Part shown: piece by piece, positions 1-5,558 of the stretch
Numbering within the stretch: position 1 is the first letter of the stretch
Layout: the number at the start of each line of letters is the position of its first letter
NCBI GenBank assembly: GCA_011523195.1
Contig: WTHH01000484.1
Location: forward strand, 1 to 6,996
Direction: 5' to 3'
Length of the DNA stretch: 6,996 bases
Source: Verrucomicrobiales bacterium
Lineage (GTDB): Bacteria; Verrucomicrobiota; Verrucomicrobiia; Limisphaerales; UBA1096
Translations under genes and position numbers: made by a program
The notes under the pieces: model-generated
Told to the model about the DNA's origin: nothing
The model's input: the letters and a program-made list of their open reading frames with translations, nothing else
Database searches by the model: none

Positions 1-699
1 GTCGAATTCTGCCCAGTCACGGACGGTGGCGAGCGCCCGGTCGGCGCTGCCCCAAGCGTACTGGACGTCGACCATAAGGGTGAAGTCCGGGCCAACGGCT
101 TTGCGGCAGGCGGCGAGTACCTCGGTGACCTTGTCGTCGCTCTCGTGCATGCCGGTGTGGTTGTACGGGCCGAATAGAGTGATCTCGAGTTTGGCGGCGC
201 GGAAACCGATTTCCTTGGCGTTTAGCACCCATTCGACGAGGGAATCTCGGTATTGATCCAAGCCGGTGCCGTTGGGCTGGAGGGAGGCGTAGGGTTGAAT
301 GGCTTCGCGCGGGGTGCCGCCAAGCAGTTGCCAGGTGGGTTTGTTGGCGGCTTTGCCTCGGATGTCCCACAGCGCCATGTCGATGGCTCCAATGGCATTG
401 ATGACCGCGCCCCGTCGGCCGTTCATGCAGCTGCCGACGTAGAGTTTTTGCCAAAGGCGTTCGGTATCGAGCGGATTTTCGCCGATGAGCATTTCCTTAA
501 GGCCAAGGCCCATGGAGTGGGTGCTTGGGGCCTCGATGCAGGCTCGGGCGATCCACGGGTTGACGTCGCTTTCTCCGATGCCTGTGATGCCTTCGTCGGT
601 GTGGACAAATACGACGATGTCGTCCTGTGCAGAGGAGGTGGCGTCGGTGCGGACGTCCGGGACGAGCAAAACGTGGCACTCGATGTCGGTAATCTTCAT
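1..699 (-). CDS. Mandelate racemase/muconate lactonizing enzyme family protein (enolase superfamily), partial
   Basis: Reading the minus strand from 699 gives 233 codons without a stop, and the gene leaves the window at its left edge, so the C-terminal part is missing. The start MKITDIECHVLL is typical of this family. An in-frame ATG at 720 would add seven residues. Neither start has a clear Shine-Dalgarno sequence, so the choice rests on family likeness. Residues 1-125 fit the N-terminal capping domain. The family signature ALWDIRGKAANKPTWQLLGG is at 109-128, and the barrel follows. K170-L-E172 sits where mandelate racemase relatives carry the KxK catalytic pair, and D211 in VDVQYAW is the expected first metal ligand. 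Members racemize or dehydrate sugar acids and related carboxylates by abstracting the alpha proton with Mg2+. The substrate cannot be told from this half. The gene is divergent from the tRNA and act operon and probably unrelated in function. Confidence 0.85.
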   Translation of the reverse strand, partial: MKITDIECHVLLVPDVRTDATSSAQDDIVVFVHTDEGITGIGESDVNPWIARACIEAPSTHSMGLGLKEMLIGENPLDTERLWQKLYVGSCMNGRRGAVINAIGAIDMALWDIRGKAANKPTWQLLGGTPREAIQPYASLQPNGTGLDQYRDSLVEWVLNAKEIGFRAAKLEITLFGPYNHTGMHESDDKVTEVLAACRKAVGPDFTLMVDVQYAWGSADRALATVRDWAEFD

Positions 700-747
700 T
701 TGGCGGGCCACGGGTAGCATTGAGTGGATGTGGATGCAATCGGACAG

Positions 748-765
748 TGCGCTTGGCCAAGCGCA
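748..765. repeat. Perfect 18-bp palindrome TGCGCTTGGCCAAGCGCA
   Basis: Both halves are exact reverse complements, with no spacer. It begins 28 bases upstream of the alternative start (720) of the enzyme gene, so an operator role for that gene is possible. Each half also carries the octamer CGCTTGGC, which is strongly over-represented across the whole window, including inside actB and actC. A genome-wide motif is therefore the likelier explanation. The palindrome is seen directly; its role is inference. Confidence 0.75.
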
Positions 766-854
766 AAAATGGAGGGCCGAGCCTGCGAGGCCGAGGTTGT
801 TTTATGTGGTAACCAAGCGCGGGGTGTCGCCCTGTTGGGGTTTTCAAAGGAGCC

Positions 855-870
855 GGGACATTCTTGTCCC
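855..870. repeat. REP-like hairpin 1 (GGGACA-TTCT-TGTCCC)
   Basis: A perfect 6-bp stem closes a 4-base loop. The segment 854-871 matches the reverse complement of 896-913 at 15 of 18 positions, so this hairpin and the next form an inverted pair of related elements. There is no T-tract after the stem, so it is not a typical intrinsic terminator. Paired, self-complementary units in a gene gap are the usual look of REP-type elements; that class assignment is inference. Confidence 0.5.
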
Positions 871-895
871 CGCATGTGCTCCGGGCGGATGAGTA

Positions 896-913
896 GGGGT
901 CAGGAATGTCCCC
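896..913. repeat. REP-like hairpin 2 (GGGGTCA-GGAA-TGTCCCC)
   Basis: A 7-bp stem with one internal T-T mismatch closes the loop GGAA. It is related to hairpin 1 in inverted orientation (15 of 18 positions). A short run of pyrimidines follows on the plus strand (TTTCCTTT), but it is not a strong T-tract, so termination is only a weak alternative. Confidence 0.5.
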
Positions 914-966
914 TTTCCTTTGGTCAAGCGATGGGGTGAACGTGCCGGGGAGAGTTGAGGACGCCT

Positions 967-982
967 GGAGACAGCCGTCCCC
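967..982. repeat. REP-like hairpin 3 (GGAGAC-AGCC-GTCCCC)
   Basis: A 6-bp stem with one A-C mismatch closes a 4-base loop. Stem length, loop length and the GTCCCC end match the two upstream hairpins, which suggests a third, more degenerate copy. A wider alternative pairing of GGACG (959-963) with CGTCC (976-980) is also possible. Membership of the same family is inference. Confidence 0.35.
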
Positions 983-986
983 GCCT

Positions 987-1007
987 TGCGCTTGGCTATG
1001 CGCTTGG
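987..1007 (+). repeat. Tandem TGCGCTTGG, two copies with 12-base period
   Basis: TGCGCTTGG occurs at 987-995 and again at 999-1007, with CTA between. Both copies are in the same orientation and both carry the CGCTTGG core that is over-represented across the window. A T-run follows, but the two copies cannot pair with each other, so this is not a terminator hairpin. Confidence 0.6.
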
Positions 1008-1051
1008 TTTTTGGTGCGATTTTTTGTGATTCAGGTTTTTGTTGAAAAAAC

Positions 1052-1079
1052 TTGAATGAGCAAGCTCCCGCCCTAAGAT
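1052..1079 (+). promoter_or_regulatory. Candidate sigma-70-type promoter of tRNA-Cys
   Basis: TTGAAT at 1052-1057 serves as -35 and TAAGAT at 1074-1079 as -10, with a 16-base spacer. Each matches its consensus at four of six positions. Transcription would start near 1086, about ten bases before the mature tRNA end, a usual distance for a single-tRNA unit. The assignment rests on pattern and position only. Confidence 0.35.
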
Positions 1080-1095
1080 GCCGCGTCCGCTGGCT

Positions 1096-1169
1096 GGCGG
1101 GGTAGCCAAGTGGTAAGGCAGGGCTCTGCAAAAGCTTTATCGCCGGTTCGATTCCGGCCCTCGCCTCCA
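1096..1169 (+). tRNA. tRNA-Cys (anticodon GCA)
   Basis: The 74 bases fold into a full cloverleaf. The acceptor stem is GGCGGGG with CCTCGCC (one G-T pair). The D arm is at 1105-1119. The anticodon stem is GGGCT/AGCTT around the loop CTGCAAA, with anticodon GCA at 1128-1130. A four-base variable loop is followed by the T arm GCCGG-TTCGATT-CCGGC. The discriminator base is T, the identity base expected for cysteine, and the terminal CCA is encoded at 1167-1169. It stands alone, with a promoter candidate just upstream, and is not clearly cotranscribed with act. It supplies cysteine tRNA, which the cysteine-rich ActA and ActB products use heavily, though I infer no functional link from position. 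Confidence 0.97.
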
Positions 1170-1242
1170 ACCTCTGGTGGAGCAGAAAACACCGGGTTGA
1201 AAACAGCGGAAAACGGAAGAAAAAAGCGAATAAGCGTCCGCT

Positions 1243-1260
1243 TGTGAAAAAATTCACAAA
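1243..1260. promoter_or_regulatory. CRP/FNR-family operator-like inverted repeat upstream of actA
   Basis: TTGTGAAAAAATTCACAA is a perfect inverted repeat with 7-bp arms and contains TGTGA-N6-TCACA, the classic recognition pattern of CRP-type regulators. Its centre is about 57 bases upstream of the actA start and within the only gap where an act promoter could lie. Control of a respiratory operon by a CRP/FNR-family protein would make sense. The centre is near -50 relative to the promoter proposed here, which is not one of the standard activator positions, so that promoter may be misplaced or the site may repress. The repeat is seen; the regulator is inferred. Confidence 0.4.
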
Positions 1261-1265
1261 ATCGC

Positions 1266-1294
1266 TTGCCGGGGCACAACCCTACACCTAAACT
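1266..1294 (+). promoter_or_regulatory. Weak candidate promoter of the act operon
   Basis: TTGCCG at 1266-1271 and TAAACT at 1289-1294 are spaced by 17 bases, and each matches the sigma-70 consensus at four of six positions. The predicted start near 1301 would leave only about eight bases before the actA ATG. That agrees with the lack of a Shine-Dalgarno sequence there but is speculative. Read-through from the tRNA promoter is an alternative. Confidence 0.22.
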
Positions 1295-1308
1295 TTTGCC
1301 TTTGTTGG

Positions 1309-1959
1309 ATGTCCGACGTCTTTCCTAGATGGACAAACCGGTTGCCCGGCCAAATTATATTTGGCCTTTTGCTCATTGGGGGAGCAGTTACGGCCGGGGT
1401 GTCCTATTATTTCACCCCTAAGTTCGCCCGGGCGGGATATCAACCGACACAGCCTGTCCCATTTTCCCATTCTGTCCACGTAAATCAACTTGGGCTGGAC
1501 TGCCGCTACTGTCACGACGGCGTTGAAAAGTCTTGGTACTCAAACGTACCGGCCGCTGACACGTGCATCAACTGCCACAGCGGTGTGCTTCCAAACGATC
1601 CCAAACTTGAACCGGTGCGAGAGAGTTATAAGAATCCGAAAAAGCCAATCGAGTGGGTTCAGATTCATAAAGTACCTGATTACGTTTATTTTAATCACTC
1701 AGTTCATGTTAATAGGGGTGTAAGCTGTGTAGAGTGTCATGGCCGTGTGGACTTAATGGAGGAAGTTAGCCACGCAAAGAGTTTCAGTATGACATTCTGT
1801 TTAGATTGTCACCGTAATCCAAACGATCGTCTGCGTCCTTTAGATAAGATTACAGACTTGGCATATGATCGATCCAAGGACGAAAAATATAAGGATTATG
1901 ACTTTGTAACTAAGTGGCATATTAAGAGCCATGATAATTGTTCGGCCTGTCATCGATGA
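1309..1959 (+). CDS. actA: Alternative complex III subunit ActA, membrane-anchored pentaheme cytochrome c
   Basis: The 216-residue protein has a short cytoplasmic start, one hydrophobic segment at about 15-35 that acts as an uncleaved anchor or signal, and a periplasmic part with five CxxCH heme c sites: C65RYCH, C86INCH, C140VECH, C164LDCH and C211SACH. The last lies one residue from the C-terminus. Two FSHSVHV/FNHSVHV stretches (H54/H57 and H130/H133) offer distal heme ligands. The N-terminal FPRWTN and PFSHSVHVNQLGLDCRYCHDGVEKS pattern and the gene order actA-actB-actC identify it as the pentaheme subunit of ACIII. It passes electrons from the ActB side towards a periplasmic acceptor or oxidase. 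The ATG at 1309 has no Shine-Dalgarno sequence, but the reading frame and family start support it. The second half of the gene is markedly AT-rich (about 39% GC over 1621-1920). The stop overlaps the actB start (ATGA). Confidence 0.95.
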   Translation: MSDVFPRWTNRLPGQIIFGLLLIGGAVTAGVSYYFTPKFARAGYQPTQPVPFSHSVHVNQLGLDCRYCHDGVEKSWYSNVPAADTCINCHSGVLPNDPKLEPVRESYKNPKKPIEWVQIHKVPDYVYFNHSVHVNRGVSCVECHGRVDLMEEVSHAKSFSMTFCLDCHRNPNDRLRPLDKITDLAYDRSKDEKYKDYDFVTKWHIKSHDNCSACHR

Positions 1960-4900
1960 AGAATTCCGCACCTAAAAATTCTAAGCATAATGATGGACCG
2001 CGCCATTGGCGGAGCCTCGAGCACAAGGCGGATTCGCCAGAGTTTCGTGAGTTTGTCGAAAAGGAGTTTCCGTCCGGGGTGGATTTGATTGACGATCCGG
2101 TTTCGCGCCGGAACTTCATGAAGATCATGTCTGCCTCGTTTGCCCTGGCCGGTCTCGGGGTGACCGGTTGTCGCCGGCCGGAGCACAAGATTCTGCCGTT
2201 CTCCAAAATGCCGGAGAACTATGTGCACGGCAAACCACAGTATTATGCTACGTCGATGCCCACCCGCCAAACGGCTGTGCCGCTGGTGGTGAAATCTTAC
2301 GACGGCCGCCCGATTAAGATTGAGGGCAACGGTGAGCATCCCAACAGCAACGGCGGCACCGACCAGTACGCGCAGGCGTCGGTGTTGAGCCTGTACGACC
2401 CGGATCGAGGATTGAATTTCAAGCTGGCCGAGGAGGGCCAACTCAAGGTCATCGCCAAAGCCAAAGTGCTGGAGCAACTCGACGGTCTGGCCAATGACAA
2501 GACGCACGTGTTAATGGAACAGAGCAGCTCGCCATCGCGTGCTCGCCTAGTAGCTAACCTAAAGGCCAAGGGGGTCAACTTTTACGAGTACGAGCCGGTG
2601 GACTTCAGTGTCCATGCTGAGGCGGCCTCGATTGCTTTTGGTACATCGGTCAAGCCTTCCTATAAGTTCGCCAAGGCCAAGGCGATCCTTTCGCTAGATT
2701 GCGATTTTCTTGGTACCGAGGAGTCAGCCTTCGAGAACATCAGTGGATTCGCCGCGGGTCGGCGGATTAAGGATGATCACAAGGAGAACCCGGCCGAGGT
2801 GATGAACCGGCTTTACTCGGTCGAGGGTGTGTTGAGTTTGACCGGCACCAATGCCGATCACCGTCTGCGCATCCCTACCGGCAGCGTCGCCCGTGTGGCA
2901 GCCCTGGCGCTGAAGGAAGCCATCGAGCAGTCGGAGATTGAAGCGGGTGAGATTTTAGATGAGCTGGAAGAGTTTGTTGGTGATCTGAATAAGGATTTTA
3001 AGAAGAGCCACGCAGTGGAGGGCGAAGGCGAAGCAGACACAGCCAAGTGGGTGCGCGCGTGTGTGGCGGATCTGGTGCGCTTAGCCAAGCGAGGCGAAAG
3101 CACGCTGGTCGTGGCCGGCTATAGGCAGCCAAAGGAAGTGCATCTGGCTGCGCTTGGCATCAATGCCATCCTCCAAAACATTGGCGAAACCGTAGTGCTG
3201 CAGGCGCATGAGCCAAGCGGGAACGGATCCATTCAGGACTTGGCGTTCAACTTCCAAAAAGGGGACAACCTCGTGGTGATGGGAGGCGATCCGGCCTACA
3301 ACGCACCTGCGGATGTTGACTGGAATGCGATCGTGGAGAAAGCCGACAAATATATTCGCCACGGCTTTTATGGGGTCGACCAAACCTCGAAAAAAGCAAA
3401 GGCCTTCATCCCGGCGGCACATTACCTCGAGTCATGGGGCGACGCCCGAACGAGCGACGGTACGCTGGTGCCGGTGCAGCCGCTAATCGCACCGCTGTTT
3501 GGTGGGTTGACCGAGCTGGAGGTGCTGGCTCGCTTGGCCGGTGCCGAGGAAACGGATCCCTACAAGATTGCTCGCGCCACGTTTGAGTCGATCGCCGGTG
3601 AGGGCGACCGCAAGTGGGACAAATTTTTACACGATGGATTTTTGGCAGACAGTGCTTCGAACTCGGTGTTCGCTGAGTTCGATACCTCTGCCGCATCGGC
3701 TGCATGGAAGGAGAACGCGAAGGAGATCGCGCCGCCGGCCAACAGCAGTCTCGAGGTGACTTTTTTCCGCGATCACAGCGTGGACGATGGTCGCTGGGGG
3801 AACAACGGTTGGTTGCTGGAGACACCGAATCCGGTCACACGGATCACTTGGGACAACGTTTTGTTGGTCAGTCTGGATACGGCGATCGGGCTGCTTGGCC
3901 AAGCGACTGCCGACGAGTTGTTGGATTTTAATAAATTGGATCCAAAATCAATGGGGCTGCCGGGGAGGTTTGGTTTCCACTCAGAGTCGGGCCGGTTTCA
4001 CCAGAAGAGATACAAGCTGACCATCGGCGACAAATCGGTCGTGGGTGCCATTTGGCTGCTTCCCGGCATGGCTGATAACGCTGTGGGTGTTGCACTTGGC
4101 TATGGCCGCGGAGTGGGCCGTGTTGGCGGTGCTGCCGGATTCAATGCCTACCAAGCTCGAACCACTGGCACGCAGCATGTGGCCACTGGTGCTAAACTTG
4201 AGGAAACTGGTGATACCTACGAAATTGCCTGCACACAGGAGCAGGGGATCATGGACGGCCGCCCGGTGGTGCGCGAGTGCAACGCCAACGACTTCAAGGG
4301 CCACGAGGATTTTGTAAAACATTTTGATCTGGACAGCATCCACCACACCACCCACCTCGTGAAGGGGGATGACCGCGGGTATCCGTGGGAGAAGGATATA
4401 CAGGATGAATTACCGGCTTCGCCCTACATGAGAAAGGGTGAGGACAAGGGCAGTTTTGGGGACGACAAACGGAGCGGCCCCAAATTGATGGACATTCAAC
4501 GCCAGCAGTGGGGCATGGTGATTGACCTGTCCACCTGCGTTGGCTGCAACGCCTGCGTCGTGGCCTGCCAGAGCGAGAACAATATTCCCATCGTTGGCAA
4601 ACATCAGGTGGCGCTTGGCCGTGAGATGTCATGGATCAACATCCACCGCTATTTTTCTGGCGACGAACACAACCCACAGGTCACCTATCAGGGTGTTGCC
4701 TGTCAGCATTGCGAGGATGCCCCGTGCGAAAGCGTCTGCCCAGTGAACGCTACTGTGCACGACGAGGAGGGCCTGAACCTGATGGCGTACAACCGTTGCG
4801 TGGGTACACGGTACTGCTCCAACAACTGCCCGTACAAGGTGCGTCGCTTCAACTACTACGATTACAATCGCCGCCCGATGGGAGTCGAGGATGGCGAGAG

Positions 4901-5558
4901 AGCGCCTGGCCGATTCTTTAATGACGACAACGACCTTAACAACAGTCCGCTGCATCCGGGGAACAAGAGTTCCAACGGGGAGTGGGAGTTGATTCGTTGG
5001 TACAAGGATCCAACGCGCGGCAGCGTTCCCGGTCTGGACGATGGTAAAAAAGAGGGTGGCGAGTTTGATCCGGAATGGGATTTGATCAAGCTCTCCAAAA
5101 ACCCAGATGTGTCTGTCCGTATGCGCGGCGTCATGGAGAAGTGCACCTACTGTGTACAGAGAATTCAGGCGGCTAAGATCGAGCATAAGGCCAATGTCGG
5201 AGACAAGGCGGCAGATTTGGAATTAGACGAAAAAATTGCCGCGCTGGACGTGCCGGATGGTACCATCAAGGCAGCCTGCCAGCAGGCCTGCCCGGCGGAG
5301 GGTATTTCGTTCGGTGATATTTCGGACGAGACGAGCGAAGTGTATCGCCTGAAACGGCAAAACCGAAATTACTCAGTGTTAGGTTATCTGGATACACGCC
5401 CCCGTACGACATTCCTCGCCAAACTGCGGAATCCGAATGCGTCCATGCCGGACTATTTTGACGTTCCCAACACCGTGACCGAGTACGAGGACAAAAACCA
5501 CGCGAACGTATTCGGAAGGAAGAAAGACAAGGCCAACGGGAAGGAGGCCAAGCACTAA
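1956..5558 (+). CDS. actB: Alternative complex III subunit ActB, molybdopterin-fold plus iron-sulfur fusion
   Basis: I take the ATG at 1956, which overlaps the actA stop as ATGA and gives 1200 residues. A TTG at 1938 would add six, with no support. A twin-arginine signal SRRNFMK (50-56) precedes a hydrophobic stretch and the lipobox VTGC, so C72 may be the lipidated N-terminus. Residues 101-151 and onward match the molybdopterin-oxidoreductase-like domain of ActB, which in known ACIII binds no metal cofactor. The C-terminal ferredoxin-like domain (about 845-1120) has four cysteine sets: C861-C864-C867-C871, C916-C919-C924-C928, C948-T951-C954-C958, and C1063-C1066 with C1108-C1112. The Thr in the third set fits the one [3Fe-4S] beside three [4Fe-4S] clusters known for ACIII. 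Characterized ActB proteins are roughly 1000-1050 residues, so this one is long, with an acidic segment around 325-368 and an insertion near 975-1040. It sits on the periplasmic face and carries electrons from ActC to ActA. Confidence 0.95.
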   Translation: MKNSAPKNSKHNDGPRHWRSLEHKADSPEFREFVEKEFPSGVDLIDDPVSRRNFMKIMSASFALAGLGVTGCRRPEHKILPFSKMPENYVHGKPQYYATSMPTRQTAVPLVVKSYDGRPIKIEGNGEHPNSNGGTDQYAQASVLSLYDPDRGLNFKLAEEGQLKVIAKAKVLEQLDGLANDKTHVLMEQSSSPSRARLVANLKAKGVNFYEYEPVDFSVHAEAASIAFGTSVKPSYKFAKAKAILSLDCDFLGTEESAFENISGFAAGRRIKDDHKENPAEVMNRLYSVEGVLSLTGTNADHRLRIPTGSVARVAALALKEAIEQSEIEAGEILDELEEFVGDLNKDFKKSHAVEGEGEADTAKWVRACVADLVRLAKRGESTLVVAGYRQPKEVHLAALGINAILQNIGETVVLQAHEPSGNGSIQDLAFNFQKGDNLVVMGGDPAYNAPADVDWNAIVEKADKYIRHGFYGVDQTSKKAKAFIPAAHYLESWGDARTSDGTLVPVQPLIAPLFGGLTELEVLARLAGAEETDPYKIARATFESIAGEGDRKWDKFLHDGFLADSASNSVFAEFDTSAASAAWKENAKEIAPPANSSLEVTFFRDHSVDDGRWGNNGWLLETPNPVTRITWDNVLLVSLDTAIGLLGQATADELLDFNKLDPKSMGLPGRFGFHSESGRFHQKRYKLTIGDKSVVGAIWLLPGMADNAVGVALGYGRGVGRVGGAAGFNAYQARTTGTQHVATGAKLEETGDTYEIACTQEQGIMDGRPVVRECNANDFKGHEDFVKHFDLDSIHHTTHLVKGDDRGYPWEKDIQDELPASPYMRKGEDKGSFGDDKRSGPKLMDIQRQQWGMVIDLSTCVGCNACVVACQSENNIPIVGKHQVALGREMSWINIHRYFSGDEHNPQVTYQGVACQHCEDAPCESVCPVNATVHDEEGLNLMAYNRCVGTRYCSNNCPYKVRRFNYYDYNRRPMGVEDGERAPGRFFNDDNDLNNSPLHPGNKSSNGEWELIRWYKDPTRGSVPGLDDGKKEGGEFDPEWDLIKLSKNPDVSVRMRGVMEKCTYCVQRIQAAKIEHKANVGDKAADLELDEKIAALDVPDGTIKAACQQACPAEGISFGDISDETSEVYRLKRQNRNYSVLGYLDTRPRTTFLAKLRNPNASMPDYFDVPNTVTEYEDKNHANVFGRKKDKANGKEAKH
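3078..3091. repeat. Near-palindrome CGCTTAGCCAAGCG within actB
   Basis: This is the head-to-head arrangement of the CGCTTGGC octamer with one position changed, so the left half is degenerate. It lies inside actB coding sequence. It is one of three places in the window where the motif occurs as a palindrome or near-palindrome, the others being 748-765 and 3893-3904. Confidence 0.5.
3893..3904. repeat. Palindrome GCTTGGCCAAGC within actB
   Basis: A perfect 12-bp palindrome is embedded in actB coding sequence and reads LLGQAT in frame. It shares its core with the 18-bp palindrome at 748-765. It uses the CTT leucine codon immediately after a CTG. Confidence 0.6.
5541..5547 (+). promoter_or_regulatory. 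Ribosome binding site of actC (AAGGAGG)
   Basis: A full-strength Shine-Dalgarno sequence lies inside the last codons of actB, ten bases before the ATG at 5558. It fixes the actC start and contrasts with actA and actB, which lack one. With the TAATG overlap it suggests both coupled and independent initiation of actC. Confidence 0.8.

Larger units (their letters stand above)
700..1095. other. Non-coding intergenic region between the divergent enzyme gene and tRNA-Cys
   Basis: I see no credible gene in this roughly 400-base stretch. It holds an 18-bp palindrome at 748-765, three short hairpins at 855-870, 896-913 and 967-982, a tandem 9-mer at 987-1007, a T-rich tract around 1008-1040, and a plausible tRNA promoter at 1052-1079. 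Short open frames here are low in quality. The minus-strand frame running over 844-1257 is an antisense reading of the tRNA. No convincing promoter for the minus-strand enzyme gene was found just upstream of its start. Confidence 0.7.

Noticed and set aside
17..454. Minus-strand open frame of 145 codons rich in Arg, His and Pro
   Set aside because: It is an out-of-frame shadow of the mandelate racemase-like gene, with an amino-acid composition typical of a wrong frame in GC-rich DNA.
253..717. Plus-strand open frame of 154 codons
   Set aside because: It is antisense to the enolase-superfamily gene, which has clear family motifs over the same bases. GC-rich codons create long mirror frames.
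1169..1195. Imperfect hairpin AACC...GGTG / CACC...GGTT just after the tRNA as a terminator
   Set aside because: The stem needs a bulge and a G-T pair, and it is followed by GAAAAC rather than a T-tract, so intrinsic termination is not supported.
844..1257. Minus-strand open frame of 137 codons across the tRNA
   Set aside because: It is the antisense translation of tRNA-Cys (it reads RAGIEPAIKLLQSPALPLGYPA there), a well-known spurious prediction, and its flanks are low-complexity.
1938..1955. TTG start at 1938 for actB
   Set aside because: It adds only MFGLSS with no ribosome binding site. The ATG at 1956 forms the usual ATGA overlap with actA and leaves a normal pre-signal N-terminus.
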